64,000 nucleotides of DNA from Berberis thunbergii (GCA_003290165.1 QNQO01000651.1:310001-374000); one strand, 5' to 3'. Positions 11,037 to 22,849 are shown, counted from the stretch's first letter. Numbers and translations: made by a program. The notes: a model not told the origin generated them from the sequence alone.

Positions 11037-13587
11037 TGTTGAAAAACTGAGTGTGAAACAGATAGTTAAAAGAAGAACATACATGAAGATCGACATGTCG
11101 GCAACAGAAAAAACAAAAAAAGCTTCGTCAGCAGCTGAAATCGTTGATGTTATGGCTAGAAATCAATTGGAACAAGCTGGATTGTCAAGATTTGTGGCAG
11201 GAATTTGCAAGAACATGAAGTCGGAGTCGATTTTGTTGAAAATGCAAGAGATGAACATCTGGAAATAGAATAGAGAAGAAGGTGGTGGAAGGGTTTTCAC
11301 CGTGATGCAGATTTAACTAACCTAAATAAATATGTTAATTTAACCTAGTCTTAATAACTGCAACTGCATAGTGTCTAACTGGTAGACAATGGCAAGTACA
11401 GATCGATCCTACAAGGACTGTGGTTGCAATTAATTTTCATAGTTGACTTAAACTAATTTAAATGGGGGTTATAGAAATCAAAATATCTAAACTAAAATCA
11501 AATTAAAAAGCAAAATAAAAAGTTTTTTAGAATATGGGAAGAGAAACCAAGGCACTGAATCCACTAATTCAGTTTTTCAAGTTATTTTTATCTAACTTAT
11601 TATTTTCTAAAGCGAGAAGCTTTAGGGATGAGAATCCCTTGCTTGCATCTATGATGTGATCGTTTAGAACAATTCAGTTTTAAAATCCAATGTTACAATT
11701 AACTTCAGCATAAATTATAGACTCCTAGCATTGAGTGTCTTATTACGGCACACTCAATCACAAGTCTAGTTTATTAAGTTTCAACTCCTAGCATTGAGTG
11801 TCTTATTACGACACACTCAATCACAAGTCTAACTTAACCAATTAAAACTAATGCTTTAAATATTAGTAAAGAAAACTCTAACTACCGACTAGTCTAGATC
11901 AAATTCGATATAATCAGTGAAAGTAATTTACTAATACTCAGAAATTAAATGTTTGTAGTTAAGCACATAATAAATAAAAAGTCAAACAAGAACAAACTCT
12001 TGAAACCCAATTGGTTTCATCTTAGCCTTGGCGAAGGGTTTAGCTGATCATGGTAGCGGTGGTCACAGCGTCAGTGGAATCCATTTCAGCATGAATGTGC
12101 ATCCCGAGAAAATGCTGCAAATGCATTGTGGCTGCTCAGAGAGAAACCATGGGTGCAAATAACCAAAACTGATTTTTGAATTAGTTTTTCTCCCGCCAGA
12201 ACAGTCGCGCGCCTCAGCGTCTCCAGCGCAATGCGCTCTGCTCCGCCGCTGCTGTTTCGCTCCTCCCGAGCTTCCTCTTCTCCCGACCGGCTCCGGTACC
12301 TGCAAGAGACAGAGATAGGGTGAGGGAAGAACGAAAAGGGGAACAGACAGAGAGAGAAAAGCAGGGGCAGTGCTCTTGCGAGCTCTGTTTCGCGGTGGTA
12401 ATGGTGGTGGTTGCGCGGTCTAGTTGTGACGGTGGTCGTGAGAGAGATAAACTGTGAGAAATAGAGAGGGAAACAGGAAGGAGGGCCGAGAGAGATGAGC
12501 GAAAGAGAACAAAAAGGAGGGAGAGAAATAGGGGCGATGCTCCCTGTTTCTGCTCCTATCGTGGTGACAGTGCGTCTGATGGTGGATGGTGGCGGTGTGG
12601 ATGATGGAACAAAAAGAGGGACAGGGAGATGGTGGCGACTGTGGGTGTGTGAAACAGGGTGAGGAGGTGGCGGCTGATGGTGGAGGACGAGGAGGAGGTG
12701 GTGATGGCGGGATGATCACCCTGCCGGTTCTCTTATCGAGCGAGGATTGCCGGCAGGGTGGATTGGTGTAGTGGCTGGAAGAGCCCTCAGAGAGGGGAAG
12801 AAAAGAGAAAGAAGAGAGGCCTTTCTCCAAAATGGGGAGAACTAAATAGGGTTCTCCTATTTTCTTGGGCTTAGGTTCTCCAAAAGGCGTTGGGCTTGGG
12901 TTTTTAGGTTAGCATTTTGGGTTTGGGCTTAGGTTAAATTAGGTAGACTTAGGTTTATTTGGGTTAGGTTTAGATATGTGACCCTCTACTTTGTACCACT
13001 GCTAGAATCGACCAATTGTCATTCCTTAAATTGTCGCCTTAATACGATTTCATCGTTCACGTTCAAATTCCTACAAAGACATGAAAACGAAATAATTATT
13101 ATAAAATATAATAATCGAAACACTAACATATATAAATTAAGGGATATATTATGTAACAATTATGTGATATCACACCGCCCTCCACCACCGCCTCTTCAGG
13201 CTATAAAAGAAGAAGATATCTCGCCCTTCTTCATCCTCCAAAATTGTTCTCCCATGAGAGTTCTTTAGTTAGGTTCACAAATCCTCTTTGGTTGTGTACG
13301 TGAGAGAGAAGATAGGAAAATGAGGAGAGAGAGACAAAGAGTTGTTTTGTTTTGTTAGTTGTGAGATACGCACCTTGCGTATTAGTGTGGTGTCATTTAG
13401 ACACGTGTGTGTAACGTCATTGACGTTGTGTAGCTATCTCCAGTTGTGTTTATTCGATCTTACTAGTTGTTATTTGTCGTGGACGTAGGCGAGTTTGCCA
13501 AACCACGTAAATTTGTTGTCTGCAGTATTAGTTGTATTTGCTTTGTAACTTCACATTTGGGTATTTGTAACACTTCCGCGCGTAACA
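11037..13587 (+). repeat. Copia LTR A, 3' copy, split by a solo LTR
   Basis: It starts TGTTGAAAAACTGAG right after a polypurine tract (CACCAAGATGGAGAAT) and ends CGCGTAACA. Without the inserted 11303-13172 segment and one copy of CACCG it is about 676 bp, close to the 681 bp of the 5' copy. Confidence 0.8.
11303..13172. repeat. Solo LTR (1870 bp) nested in copia LTR A
   Basis: It begins TGATGCAG, ends TGATATCA and is flanked by CACCG on both sides (11298-11302 and 13173-13177). It has no gag or pol. Its size and its early segment resemble long LTRs of Ogre/Tat-like gypsy elements, which is an inference. It holds a tandem pair of about 50-bp repeats (near 11726 and 11786), each with a palindromic ATTGAGTGT..ACACTCAAT, and a GA/CT-rich tract at 12300-12830. 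The open frame at 12420-12830 is low-complexity Pro/Ser. Confidence 0.7.
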
Positions 13588-13968
13588 AATTGTTTCGTGA
13601 GGCGGGGCTTGGCAAAGTTGAAAGTGCACATTGAGACAAGTTGGAAGTGCACATTGAGGTGAAGTTTGTCCCGAGTTAGGATATACTCAAGTCTTGCAAA
13701 GGTGAAGATTGTTAGAGACGTTGGCAAGAATTGTACAAGTTAGTCCCACATTGAGTAGTGAGCCAAGTGAAGTGAAATATATAAGTAATTGGACATATAC
13801 TCATGTGGCGAGGCCTTTTGAGGGCAATTGAAGTAGTTGAGCCTTGTTCGTATAAAAACCCCACACCAGGCACAATGGGTATCTAAGTGGGGAACAATAT
13901 CGTTGCTTGAGATATGTCATGTGGTGATGGTGTCAGGGGGTTTCGCAGCTTCACCCTCGAGCACAACA
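13588..13968 (+). repeat. Foreign 3' tail with a second, different LTR-like end
   Basis: After LTR A comes AATTG, the first bases of the sequence that follows the 5' LTR, then unrelated sequence. A polypurine-like AAAGGTGAAGAT precedes TGTTAGAGACG at about 13711. From there to CGAGCACAACA at 13968 is a 258-bp LTR-like unit with a TATA-like TATAAAAACC near 13852. The boundary at 13968 is exact because TTTAC and the LINE frame follow. Confidence 0.55.
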
Positions 13969-14105
13969 TTTACCTTCATAGATTGGAACTCCCAGGTATT
14001 TGAATACTAGTACAGAATAAGTTCTTCCCAAACTGAATAATAAGTTCTTTATAAATTGACTATTTGTCTCTTTGTTAGAGATGTTCCAGCAATGTGTGCG
14101 ATTGC
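13969..14105 (-). pseudogene. LINE reverse transcriptase fragment (upstream part)
   Basis: The minus strand reads FKYLGVPIYEG just beside the copia boundary, the well-known YLGVP motif of LINE RT. Upstream sequence fades by about 14105, consistent with a 5'-truncated LINE. Confidence 0.7.
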
Positions 14106-14169
14106 GTAACCAATTTTATTGAAAATATAGAATATAGAATCAATAAATACTTACATATATGCAACTTTA

Positions 14170-16241
14170 ACATGAAGTTTTAGGCAAAAATATGTCGTCC
14201 CTTCGTAACCATTGGTAAGTCACAGTCGCGATTCCTCTAATCACAAAGAAACCCCTAGTGCCACCAACAATTATATCCCTAGTGTTCCCAAATATGGTGT
14301 CACATCCATTGAAAATAAGTGTTCCTTTATGATCAGTAGCATTGAGAGAAATTGTGAACCCTGCCCAAGAATGGAATGTATTTTTCTGATTATGGGGGGT
14401 GTATTGTATCTGGATTTTGTAGGCAATTTAATAAATTTCATGGATTCTGAAAATCCAAGTGTATTCAATTTGGATTTTAAAAAGTCCACAAAAGTCTATG
14501 GGTATTCAATCAGGATTTCAAAAAGTCTTTCTGAAATCCACAAAGTCTAGGGGTATTCAATATGGATTTCAGAAAGTCCACAAAAGTTTTAGGGTATTCA
14601 AAATATCATTCATATTTATAGATTTAGAAAATCATGGATTCTCATGGACTTTGTAGTGTTAGGTATAAATAACAAAGTTCAATAATTTGACAGCCTCCAT
14701 ATCAAAGATTTCAACATGGAAAAAAATCTCTTAAAGTTCTTCCTTGTGTCAGCTGTGAAGATGATCTTCCCAAACAACCCGCGAAACCAAAAAAAAGAGT
14801 CCCGCTCCCCGCTTTGTGTTCATGGAACACTTCTTCTTAGCTCCAGGATTACCACGTCCCCAACCTAAGCCCTAAAGCTGCTCATATTCACTAGGAAGGA
14901 GGAAGTGGAAAGGCAAGAAAGACGAGAACGATATAAAAGAAGTCGTGGCTGCTGCGATCAATTTTGCTGCTATAGGAGAACGAGATAGGAGAAGTCGTGG
15001 TGGTGACCGCGATCAATTCTGCTGCGATTAAGTGTTGCGATCCGTTCTCTTGCGTGTCTTTGATCAGTTCTGTTATTCCTCCTTCTTCTTTTGACATTTT
15101 GGTTTTCCGTATAAATTAGTTCGAATTTTCTAGGTATTTCATTATTGGTGATTGAAGATTTCACGCAATTGAATAATTGATTTTAGAATGAACTAGATGT
15201 TGAATTTGTGGTGGATGTTGTGAGTATGATGTTCATTTGTTCGTGTTTCTACTTTTCTTCTTTGTTAATTTGATGTCAAGTTATTAGTTGTGATTTTTAA
15301 TATCTGACACTCTATTCTGGAAGTTTAACACTCCTTCTGCACATTATTATAATACCATTCATGACAATCACTCAAGCTAATCATCAATCGCTTCTAGTGC
15401 AGCTCAAAAGTTGTTTTGGATATAATACATTCTTTGCAACTGATGTTCAAAGATTTGGAGATGGAGGCATTTTATTGGGAATTTGAGGAAACCCATTGAA
15501 GAAGTGATACCCAAATTTTATGAACTTTTACTTCTTATTTTGAAGAAAGTGACCATGATCATGAAGGAGAAGAATGATCATAATACAATTTTATGAACGT
15601 TTACTTCTTATTTTAAAGATGCTAATTAATGACCTTTTCTTTTTTTAGTTTTTTTAGCACATATATCTCTCACTTTTGTTAATTATATGCCGGCTTTTTT
15701 TTGTTTCATCACTATTTACCAACTTCTTTTTTATCTTGCAAATAATTAGAAATCTGTAAAAGTCGTTCATACAAAGTCCGTGGATTTTCATAAATCTCTA
15801 GAAAGTCTGTAGCAAAAGTTTATGGATTTAAGAAATCAGCAGAAGTCCGTGGACAATTTAAAGAGTCTGTGGACAATTTAAAGAGTTCGTGGACTTTTTA
15901 AATTATTTATCAATTCTATAAGAATCCATATACAATACACCCCTCTATAAACATGCACACCTTGTGCACGGCCAACTGGGGAACTACCATTGTTGTCGAG
16001 TAATGGGGTCATCCAACACGACTGCCCTGCCAAAACGTTTATAAATAATGTTATAAATGTATGATGCTGTGTTCGCAACATTTTTTTACCATCCAACAAA
16101 ATGTTATGCAAGTAAAAGACCATTTGCTTTCATGGTGTGGGTGCGGCTTGCTCTTCCGAACTGTGGTACTAGAATAAGACCGGAGAGGGTAATGAGGACT
16201 GAGAGAAGGAGAATGGGAGCAAGGACACTTTTTTCTTCCAT
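14170..16241 (-). pseudogene. Dirigent protein pseudogene, interrupted by a transposon
   Basis: The minus strand starts at 16241 (MEEKSVLAPILLL signal-peptide-like start). It continues in broken frame through ASYIYNIIYKRFGRAVVLDDP, reaches the transposon edge at 15946, resumes at 14393 (NTFHSW in frame across the 3-bp duplication) and runs through GTLIFNG and GFFVIRGIATV. The order and spacing match the intact gene at 18214-18807. Stops occur in the N-terminal half (after LLLA and after FVGW), and the C-terminal YEGEVYF block is degraded. It is a paralogue that decayed, with the insertion adding to the damage. Confidence 0.85.
14394..15945. mobile_element. DNA transposon (PIF/Harbinger-like size of TSD) in the dirigent pseudogene
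   Basis: Terminal inverted repeats GGGGGGTGTATTGTAT and ATACAATACACCCCTC bound 1552 bp, with TAT duplicated outside (14391-14393 and 15946-15948). Subterminal zones carry many TGGATTT / AAATCCA motifs. No transposase frame is evident, so it is non-autonomous. A 3-bp duplication fits PIF/Harbinger or CACTA. The terminus does not start CACTA, and TAT departs from the usual TTA/TAA. Confidence 0.7.
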
Positions 16242-16289
16242 TTTTTGCTTTTATATGGAAATTTCACTTTCATGCCTCAGACTTGATTG

Positions 16290-17800
16290 ATATTTGAGTT
16301 TGTTACAAGGTTTTCAAATTTTAATGCATTTTATATTTATGTCATTTCTATTGACCGATCCACCAATCAACTGGGCAATGCATTTTAATTAATCATATTT
16401 GTAGCATTAATTGGTTTTTGTATTAAAAGTTTGACCAAGATTGAGTGTAAAAATATCATCGAATATTAACACCATGGCCAATGAGAGTAGACTTTAGTTT
16501 ATTTATAAGCTGTTGAAAATGGTATGAAAAGAAAGTGTGGATCACGTGACTGATTTCATCGGAATATTCCTTGGCGTTTATATAAAAAGGAAATAAATCC
16601 AATGAATCTATATCCATATGTAATTTAATATTTTGACATATTACAGATTATATAGCTCAATTGATCGAACATATCCTCATTCATGAAGAAGTAAAGTTTA
16701 ACAATTGCATGAGAAAACATTTAAGCCATGGTTGGCTTTTGGACAATCACGTTAGTATCCAGCTCGGGTCCGGGCCAAAACATTAAATACCTTAAACCAA
16801 GCCCAATCTCAATCCCAAACCTAAGTTGATTCAATAATTCAACCCAGCCATAATTTTTCATTATATAAATCTTTTTTTAGTATAATATACTAAACTCAAA
16901 AAATGAAGTTAGCTTAAAACGAGGTTTGATAAATGATTTTTGGAATTTCAAAAGCACAATAATGAATATGGCACAATTGGTCCCAAAGTCTTCTCGCGAT
17001 AATTTTTTTTTTTAACCTTAATCAAGTTTAGCACTATTTTTTTTGGTGGTCTTGTGTCAATCATCTTCGTCATGTGGTTTAGTTATGACATTGGGTCCCT
17101 CCCGTCAATTGTGGTGTGTTATGTAAGAGAGATATAGGTTGATCTTCGAGGGACTTAAGTGATCGGAACACTTTTTCAGAGATATTTTGTGGAGTTGGTT
17201 TAGACCTGTTTTCTTTTTAGAGAGTTGTTGTTTGGATTCTTTCTTAGTGTCGGTTTTCTTACTTTAGAAATGTGAAATTTTTTTAATTTTATTTTCTTTC
17301 CCTTTTAATAAAAATATTCTTATTTGACCCAAAAAAAAAAAACAAAAAGTTTGGCACTATAGACTAGTCTATAGAACATATCTGTTCCTTCAAAAATATG
17401 GCCACTGGAAGTTGACATCAAATTCTTATACTGAATGAACCTGAATGTTAAACATCAATGTCTGAAAAAGCTGTAAGATTAAGTATGAATGTTGGGAATA
17501 TATGCACCACAAAGAACAATTTTCTTTTAAACATTTTTTAGACAACTATATGCAAAAACAAAATTAAAAAACATCTTAACGAGTAATTATACTCTAATAT
17601 AATATACCCAGATTTACATTAATTGTATCTTACAAAATCAAATAATTCAGCTGAAATTAAGAACGTTTTATATAAATGAGTATCTAGCAGGTGAGTAACT
17701 AAGTATCTTACAAAATTTAAACATACAATGGTGTGGTTGTGGTTGTAGAGTTCATTATCAATCAGGCCTGACTTGACCACCAAATGGTCTTTGTGATGCA
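16290..17800. other. Non-coding AT-rich spacer with a possible LINE/SINE 3' tail
   Basis: No convincing gene. A stretch at about 17100-17341 ends TTTTAATAAAAATATTCTT, then a poly-A run (17331-17341). This looks like the 3' end of a retroposon on the plus strand. The remainder is AT-rich with no clear repeats. Confidence 0.4.
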
Positions 17801-17822
17801 ATCCTCAATAATTGATAAACCC

Positions 17823-17955
17823 TAACAAAACCATTTGACCTTTTTTTTTTTTTTGAAAGGCCAGCATGCATTTGGTGGGCATCAAATCGAGGATGTGAAA
17901 ATCAAACCACCACAGCTTTAGACAACTAACCAAGCTACCGTTGGCTTGTTTACCA
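17823..17955 (-). mobile_element. tRNA-derived SINE
   Basis: On the minus strand an A box (GGTAGCTTGGTTAG, about 17927-17940) and a B box (GGTTTGATTTTCA, about 17897-17909) lie before a 3' poly-A, seen as poly-T at 17841-17854. Flanking direct repeats AATAATTGATAAACCC (17807-17822) and AATAATTGATAACCC (17956-17970) look like a target-site duplication. Confidence 0.75.
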
Positions 17956-18213
17956 AATAATTGATAACCCATAACCTATAAATTTATTTCTTGCCCACAT
18001 CTATAAACTTGATGCTAGTGTTCATTGACCCTTTACCAATTAAAAGAAAAAAGATGAAGAAAAAAAAAAACTAAATACACCACAAAAAAGTGTTTTTTTT
18101 TTTCTTCACTTCCTAAATGAACAAACGATTACAAAAAGCTTCATTGCCACACAATTTATTTTCAGCAATTCAAACCAAACCTTAACCTTGAACCTGAAAG
18201 AAATATTAGCTTC

Positions 18214-18807
18214 TTACACCCAACACTCATACAACTTAATATCTACTTTAATGCGAAAATAGACCTCCCCTTCATAAGAGTCCGTCGATATGGTTGCAAT
18301 TCCTCTAGACATGAAGAAATCCCCAGTGCCACCAACAACCAATATATCCCTAGTCTTCTGTAATATGGGATCAGCCCCGGAGAAGCTAAGCGTACCTTGA
18401 TGACCAGTGGTATTGAAAGAAAATGTGAACGCTAGCCAAGAATGGAAGGTATCTTTTTTATCGTAAATATACATCCCTTGTGCACGACCAACAGGAGGTG
18501 AATGGAAATTATTGTCTAGAGTAATGGGATCATCAAACACAATAATATTACCAAAATGGTTTAGCGGAGCTAGAATTGTCAAATTTGACCCTTTTGGTGC
18601 CGCTACAATGGATGATGTTGCATTTGCCGCATTTTTGCCATTGTATACCACATCATGGAAGTAGTAAACCATTTCTTTGCATGGTTTGTGATTCTTGATC
18701 TTCTTTGGCGGCATGGGAAAAGAGAATGAACCTGAAAGGTTCGATAGGAGGAGGAGGAAGAAGAAGAATAGAAGAAAGGGAGTGAGGAGGACTGTTTTTT
18801 CTCCCAT
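18214..18807 (-). CDS. Dirigent family protein, intact
   Basis: A 197-residue single-exon gene, the usual size for dirigent proteins. These are secreted beta-barrel proteins that steer stereoselective coupling of phenolic radicals in lignan and related phenolic synthesis in the apoplast. Residues 1-30 form a signal peptide (MGEKTVLL, then a Phe/Leu-rich core). The dirigent domain spans about 44-195 with FHDV (50-53), DDPIT (92-96), GRAQGMY (107-113), [10 protein letters not shown] (164-173) and a C-terminal EGEVYFRI then YEC. Cys43 and Cys195 could form the disulfide common in this family. N-glycosylation sequons sit at N62, N75 and N132. The start is supported by the signal peptide and by GG after ATG. 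Two broken paralogues lie at 14170-16241 and 47846-48183. The exact substrate cannot be inferred. Confidence 0.93.
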   Translation of the reverse strand: MGEKTVLLTPFLLFFFFLLLLSNLSGSFSFPMPPKKIKNHKPCKEMVYYFHDVVYNGKNAANATSSIVAAPKGSNLTILAPLNHFGNIIVFDDPITLDNNFHSPPVGRAQGMYIYDKKDTFHSWLAFTFSFNTTGHQGTLSFSGADPILQKTRDILVVGGTGDFFMSRGIATISTDSYEGEVYFRIKVDIKLYECWV

Positions 18808-18861
18808 TTTTTCCTGCTTGAAGGAATGAAAACTAAAAGGAGTTCAAAGTATTGCTTTGTT

Positions 18862-18899
18862 GTGGGGATTGCACATAAAAGCTCAAATATTTATATAGG
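18862..18899 (-). promoter_or_regulatory. TATA box of the dirigent gene
   Basis: The minus strand reads CCCTATATAAATATTTG (TATA core about 18889-18899), 82 bases upstream of the start codon. Transcription would begin near 18862, giving a 5' UTR of about 55 bases. Confidence 0.65.
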
Positions 18900-20380
18900 G
18901 GTTTTGTTAAGTAACTATATGGGCGCTTCAATAAACAAAATAAAGACTTTGTGGAAAATGGGATGGCACCTAACATTTTTAATGATAAAGTGCACTCATT
19001 ATCATCACTTTGTGACTCTTTTTTTTTTTTTCTTCTTCTAATAAATCACTTTAGTTGACTACAATCACAATTTGCACCAAAACGTTTCAAAAGTTTGGTA
19101 AAAAGGGCAAAACAAATTAGGAGTTGCGGACAACAAAACTAAGTTATATAGCTAGGGTCCATTTAGAGTTTGCACGCTTAGTACTTGTAGGATAAAATAA
19201 AATCTTAAATGGTCACTGGGCTCCAACTTAGGAACTACTTTTTTGTATCTCATAATTGAAATGATTATTGCATTTAAATGAATGTTTTGTCAATACGATC
19301 TAGGACTAGGACCTTTAGGAGGTTCAAAAATAAGAAAATTATATTGAAAACACACACACACACACAAGAATATCTTATTGTTTCACTCTCATTTGGATAA
19401 GTAATTTTATTGTACATCGTCACAATACAGAAAGGCAGAGGCAGAGGCAGAGAGAGGCGGAGAGGAGGGAGGGGTGCTTAACCGCAAAATAAAGAAACAC
19501 TGGGAGAGGGAGAAGGAGAGAAGAAAGAAGGGTGGGTGCGGGGTGGAGAAAATGTTTAAAGGTTACTTATTTTTTTTCGTTAATCTTATGATGTATCTCG
19601 AGATACACTTTTTTATCTTCATACAAATTTAACCACTGATTTGCCTTGAGATTCAATTCAATTGTTCGAAGCCATATGTAATATGAGCCCTTGGATAAAT
19701 TTATCGATATTTTGATCACCAAAATATGATCAATTTGAAAACAAAAAGCCAATGGAGGTGAATTGCTAGCCTGAGAGCATTTGCAAAACCATATATTTTA
19801 GAGAGTAATCCTTAATTAACTGTTTATTTTGGGGTGTTAAGTTAAATTAACCCTTTTTATATATTTCTCTTGCAAGCATTTCCTATTTCCAGCCAAAGGC
19901 AAAAAGGTTAAAAACAACATACTTCTACTTAATTTATTTTCTTTTCTTACAAGCCAAGCTAAAGAATTGAAAATAAATAGAGGATGCTATCTATGTCATA
20001 AATTTCCCTTTCTGTACCACCATAAACCTATACTTTTATGCAAAGACCTTGTTTTTCCACCTATCTTTTTAGATTTTTTTTTTGGGTTACATAAACATTC
20101 ACATCTCCATTCATATTGCCCTGTAGCTCTATTTGTAATACACACGCATATATATATTGGTAAGAGTGTCTCTCCTCTTTGCGCCTCACATGCTTAAGTC
20201 ACGCAAGAAGTTAACTATGACCTATATATAAGGTAAAGAAAATATTTGACAAAGGTATGCAACTTTAACTGAGTTCTGTCCAAATTTATCTCCTTCTCCA
20301 ACTGAGTCGTTGACTTAAGCATCAGAGTGTCTTTGACCACTAAAAAGGTGGTATTTTTTTCAATTCGGAGGTGAAAGTAG
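18900..20380. other. Non-coding spacer with simple repeats
   Basis: It contains poly-T at 19020-19031, a (CA)n run at about 19349-19367 and a GA-rich stretch at 19432-19555. No supported gene. Confidence 0.5.
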
Positions 20381-20384
20381 CAAT

Positions 20385-20790
20385 GGCTGTGTCGTCGCTG
20401 CAGCCGTCGATCATTGTCTACTCGTTTGTAAAATGAGTAACGTACTCCCTTATTGTACTATACGAGCTAGCCATATCTCCATTCTCCAACGCACTCATGG
20501 TGACTTCCATTCTGAAGAAGTTCACCCCCACTAAAGTTTGAGGTCTATGATGGCACCACCGATCTGATAGACCACTTGTGACACTTCCACCACATGATGG
20601 CATTGAAAGAGAAAACGAAATTCATCTTATGCAAAATGTTTTCGACTAGTTTCATCTCTACAATGATGAGTTGATTCAACAGTCTACCACCAAGATCAAT
20701 AGACTCCTTCCAGACACTAGCCATCGCCTTTATCATAAGATTCATCGACAGTCAGCAAATGAAAAAAGAGTCGCACGACTTGGTTGCCCC
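20385..20790. mobile_element. Rearranged Ty3/gypsy gag fragment
   Basis: Bases about 20389-20460 match the minus-strand gag at 3400-3450 (shared GTGTCGTCGCTGCAGCC and GTACTCCCT). Bases 20537-20790 encode gag on the plus strand: FEVYDGTTDLIDHL, then LPPRSIDSF and FIIRFIDSQQMKKESHDL, broken by stops. The two parts therefore point in opposite directions. Confidence 0.65.
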
Positions 20791-22795
20791 CCTTAAAAAA
20801 AACTAACAAACTATGGTTCAACCCTTATTAAGATATATACTAAGTAGTAAGAACTACTACTCTCACTAAAGTTGTACTAACATGTCAATGAAAATTGCCC
20901 CCCTTGAAAATTTCATGTTTATCCACCAAATTACACCATAACTCTTATAGGTTCCATGTAAAAAATGTAATTTGCCTCCAGTACTTCAATTCAACCGTTT
21001 AACACGTTCTCTATTCTCTTACTAATATTCCACATACGACCTCATGTTTACACAGTTACTTTCTTATAAAATCAAACCCATTTTACAAACATTATCGATC
21101 AATTTAGCATCCATTTTACAAACATTAACTTTGTAAGTAATCTTAAAATTATTGCAATATCTGTGAAATGAAATTTCAAAAACAAAAGCACTAAGATTTT
21201 GTCTTCTCTTGAAAACCAAAATTTGAATGTTCATAGTATAACTATAACCGCATAAGTAGTTATTTTTGTCAGTAATTATTAGCCAATTGTTAATTAAGAT
21301 TATTATTGTATCAAAAACAAAATTATGAATATTGTATCAAAATAACCTCAAAATTTAGATTTATATGATCTATTCAAAACTTTTTGTTTTTGCCCCCTTG
21401 ACCAAAAATCCTGACTCCGCGTCCCCCTTGAGCAGTAGAACCTAATAAGTTTATGAGCAAAAGGAAGAAGAGGATGTGAGTGAGTAATCTGTTCCCTCCC
21501 ATGCTTAATTAAAAGAAAAACAATCTGAAAACTTTCTTCTCATCTTTGGTTTAATTTTTGAATTACCTTCCCACATGCTAATCTCTGCTATAAATAAAGC
21601 ACCATAAGTTCACTGATACCCAATATAAGTTTTCTCTAGCAATATAGCTTCAATGAGTTTTCAATATCTGCATATAATTTCAAATATTATTCATTATTTA
21701 TTTACAATTCAAAATTTTTCGTAAATTTCAGATCATTGAAAGTTTTCGGTGAGAGGTTTTAACAATTGTCATTTAACGGTTAGGTACATCGAGTGTCCAT
21801 CAGTGGATTTTTGAAAAATCCAATATCTCCGAGCTATATAGAAAGGTAGGAATTCCCTCTAGATGTCAATTATATAAAAAGAAATATTTTTGTAATAGCA
21901 ATAAATCAAATCAAAGTTGATTAGGTTTTCGAAAGACTTTAATTATAGTATATGTAGGTTTAGTTAATTAATCACTGTCATTGATCTTGAACTCAAGCAA
22001 ACATGGGACTTTACCTATCACTCTCTAAAATCAAAGTCAAATAAAGTAAATTTTGGGTCTCAAGTCCGAAGTAGCCCACCACAAACTCCATTTCAAACCT
22101 GAAAGATATACTCCACCAATATCACTGTCAATTTTCATATAATTGATGATGACCAAGCATGTGTGAGCAAAGACTAATAACCTAATTATTTAGTATAAGA
22201 CTATTCTGATTGTGATTGAAGCTTCACCTATCAACCTTGATTGACTCATCCATGGATGTAGTCAAACAAAGTAAGATTTGGCCCTCAAGCAATGTTTAAA
22301 CGAAAATTCTAAATGTGGAAGAAGTGGGCGAGGAAAACAGCGAGGGAGGGGAGGGAGAGAGGGAGGGAACCATTCACTTTTTTTGAGATGCGTGTCTTAA
22401 CTTTTCTTGTGCGCATTTCAAAAGAGATGAACGGTTTCCTCGCTCATTTCCTTGCCATGTAGAATCACTCACGTTTAAACACTCCAATAATTGAAAGAAA
22501 GAATAGTGTGGCATTTGACATTTCAAACATGAGAAAACTCGAAAAGCAAACAACAAAAATAAATAAATTTACATAAAGTTAAACACTTTGCAACTAGTGA
22601 ACCAAGATGTGGAGGTACATCCCATGTTCTAATAAATTTACATATAATTTGTGAAATGCTTTTTTTTCTTTTTTTCTTTTCTGCAACAATAGTTAAGCCA
22701 TAAAAAGCAGAACTGAGAAACCAAGATATTATGAGTCTCGTCACTACACCTATGCAAGGACGCTTGGTCACTATGTATCTCATACCATCTCTACA
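20790..22795. other. Non-coding region; possible hAT-type end and an orphan promoter-like segment
   Basis: Near 21370-21435 the text AAAAATCCTGACTCCGCG with CCCCCTT runs resembles the terminus of plant hAT-like elements, which read CAGTGGCGGAGTCAGGATTTTT from outside. At 21588 a CTATAAATAAAGC TATA-like site is followed by leader-like sequence but no gene. Bases 22325-22370 are GA-rich. Nothing else is supported. Confidence 0.3.
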
Positions 22796-22849
22796 CCGTG
22801 GGGAATTTGATAAGTTGATAATAGATGGAGGTTAACGATTTCATACAAT

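Larger units (their letters stand above)
8514..13968 (+). mobile_element. Compound Ty1/copia insertion in a LINE
   Basis: The insertion is bounded by TTTAC on both sides (8509-8513 and 13969-13973). Removing it restores the LINE frame (YLGVPIYEG joined to KGKIIFF), so the 5-bp target duplication is convincing. Contents: LTR A (8514-9194), primer-binding site, gag and protease remnants, polypurine tract, second LTR A (11037-13587, itself split by a solo LTR) and an extra 381 bp ending in a different LTR-like sequence. Integrase, RT and RNase H are missing, so the element is non-autonomous. Confidence 0.75.

Noticed and set aside
12420..12830. 136-residue Pro/Ser-rich minus-strand frame
   Set aside because: It lies inside the solo LTR in a GA-rich stretch and has no recognisable domain.
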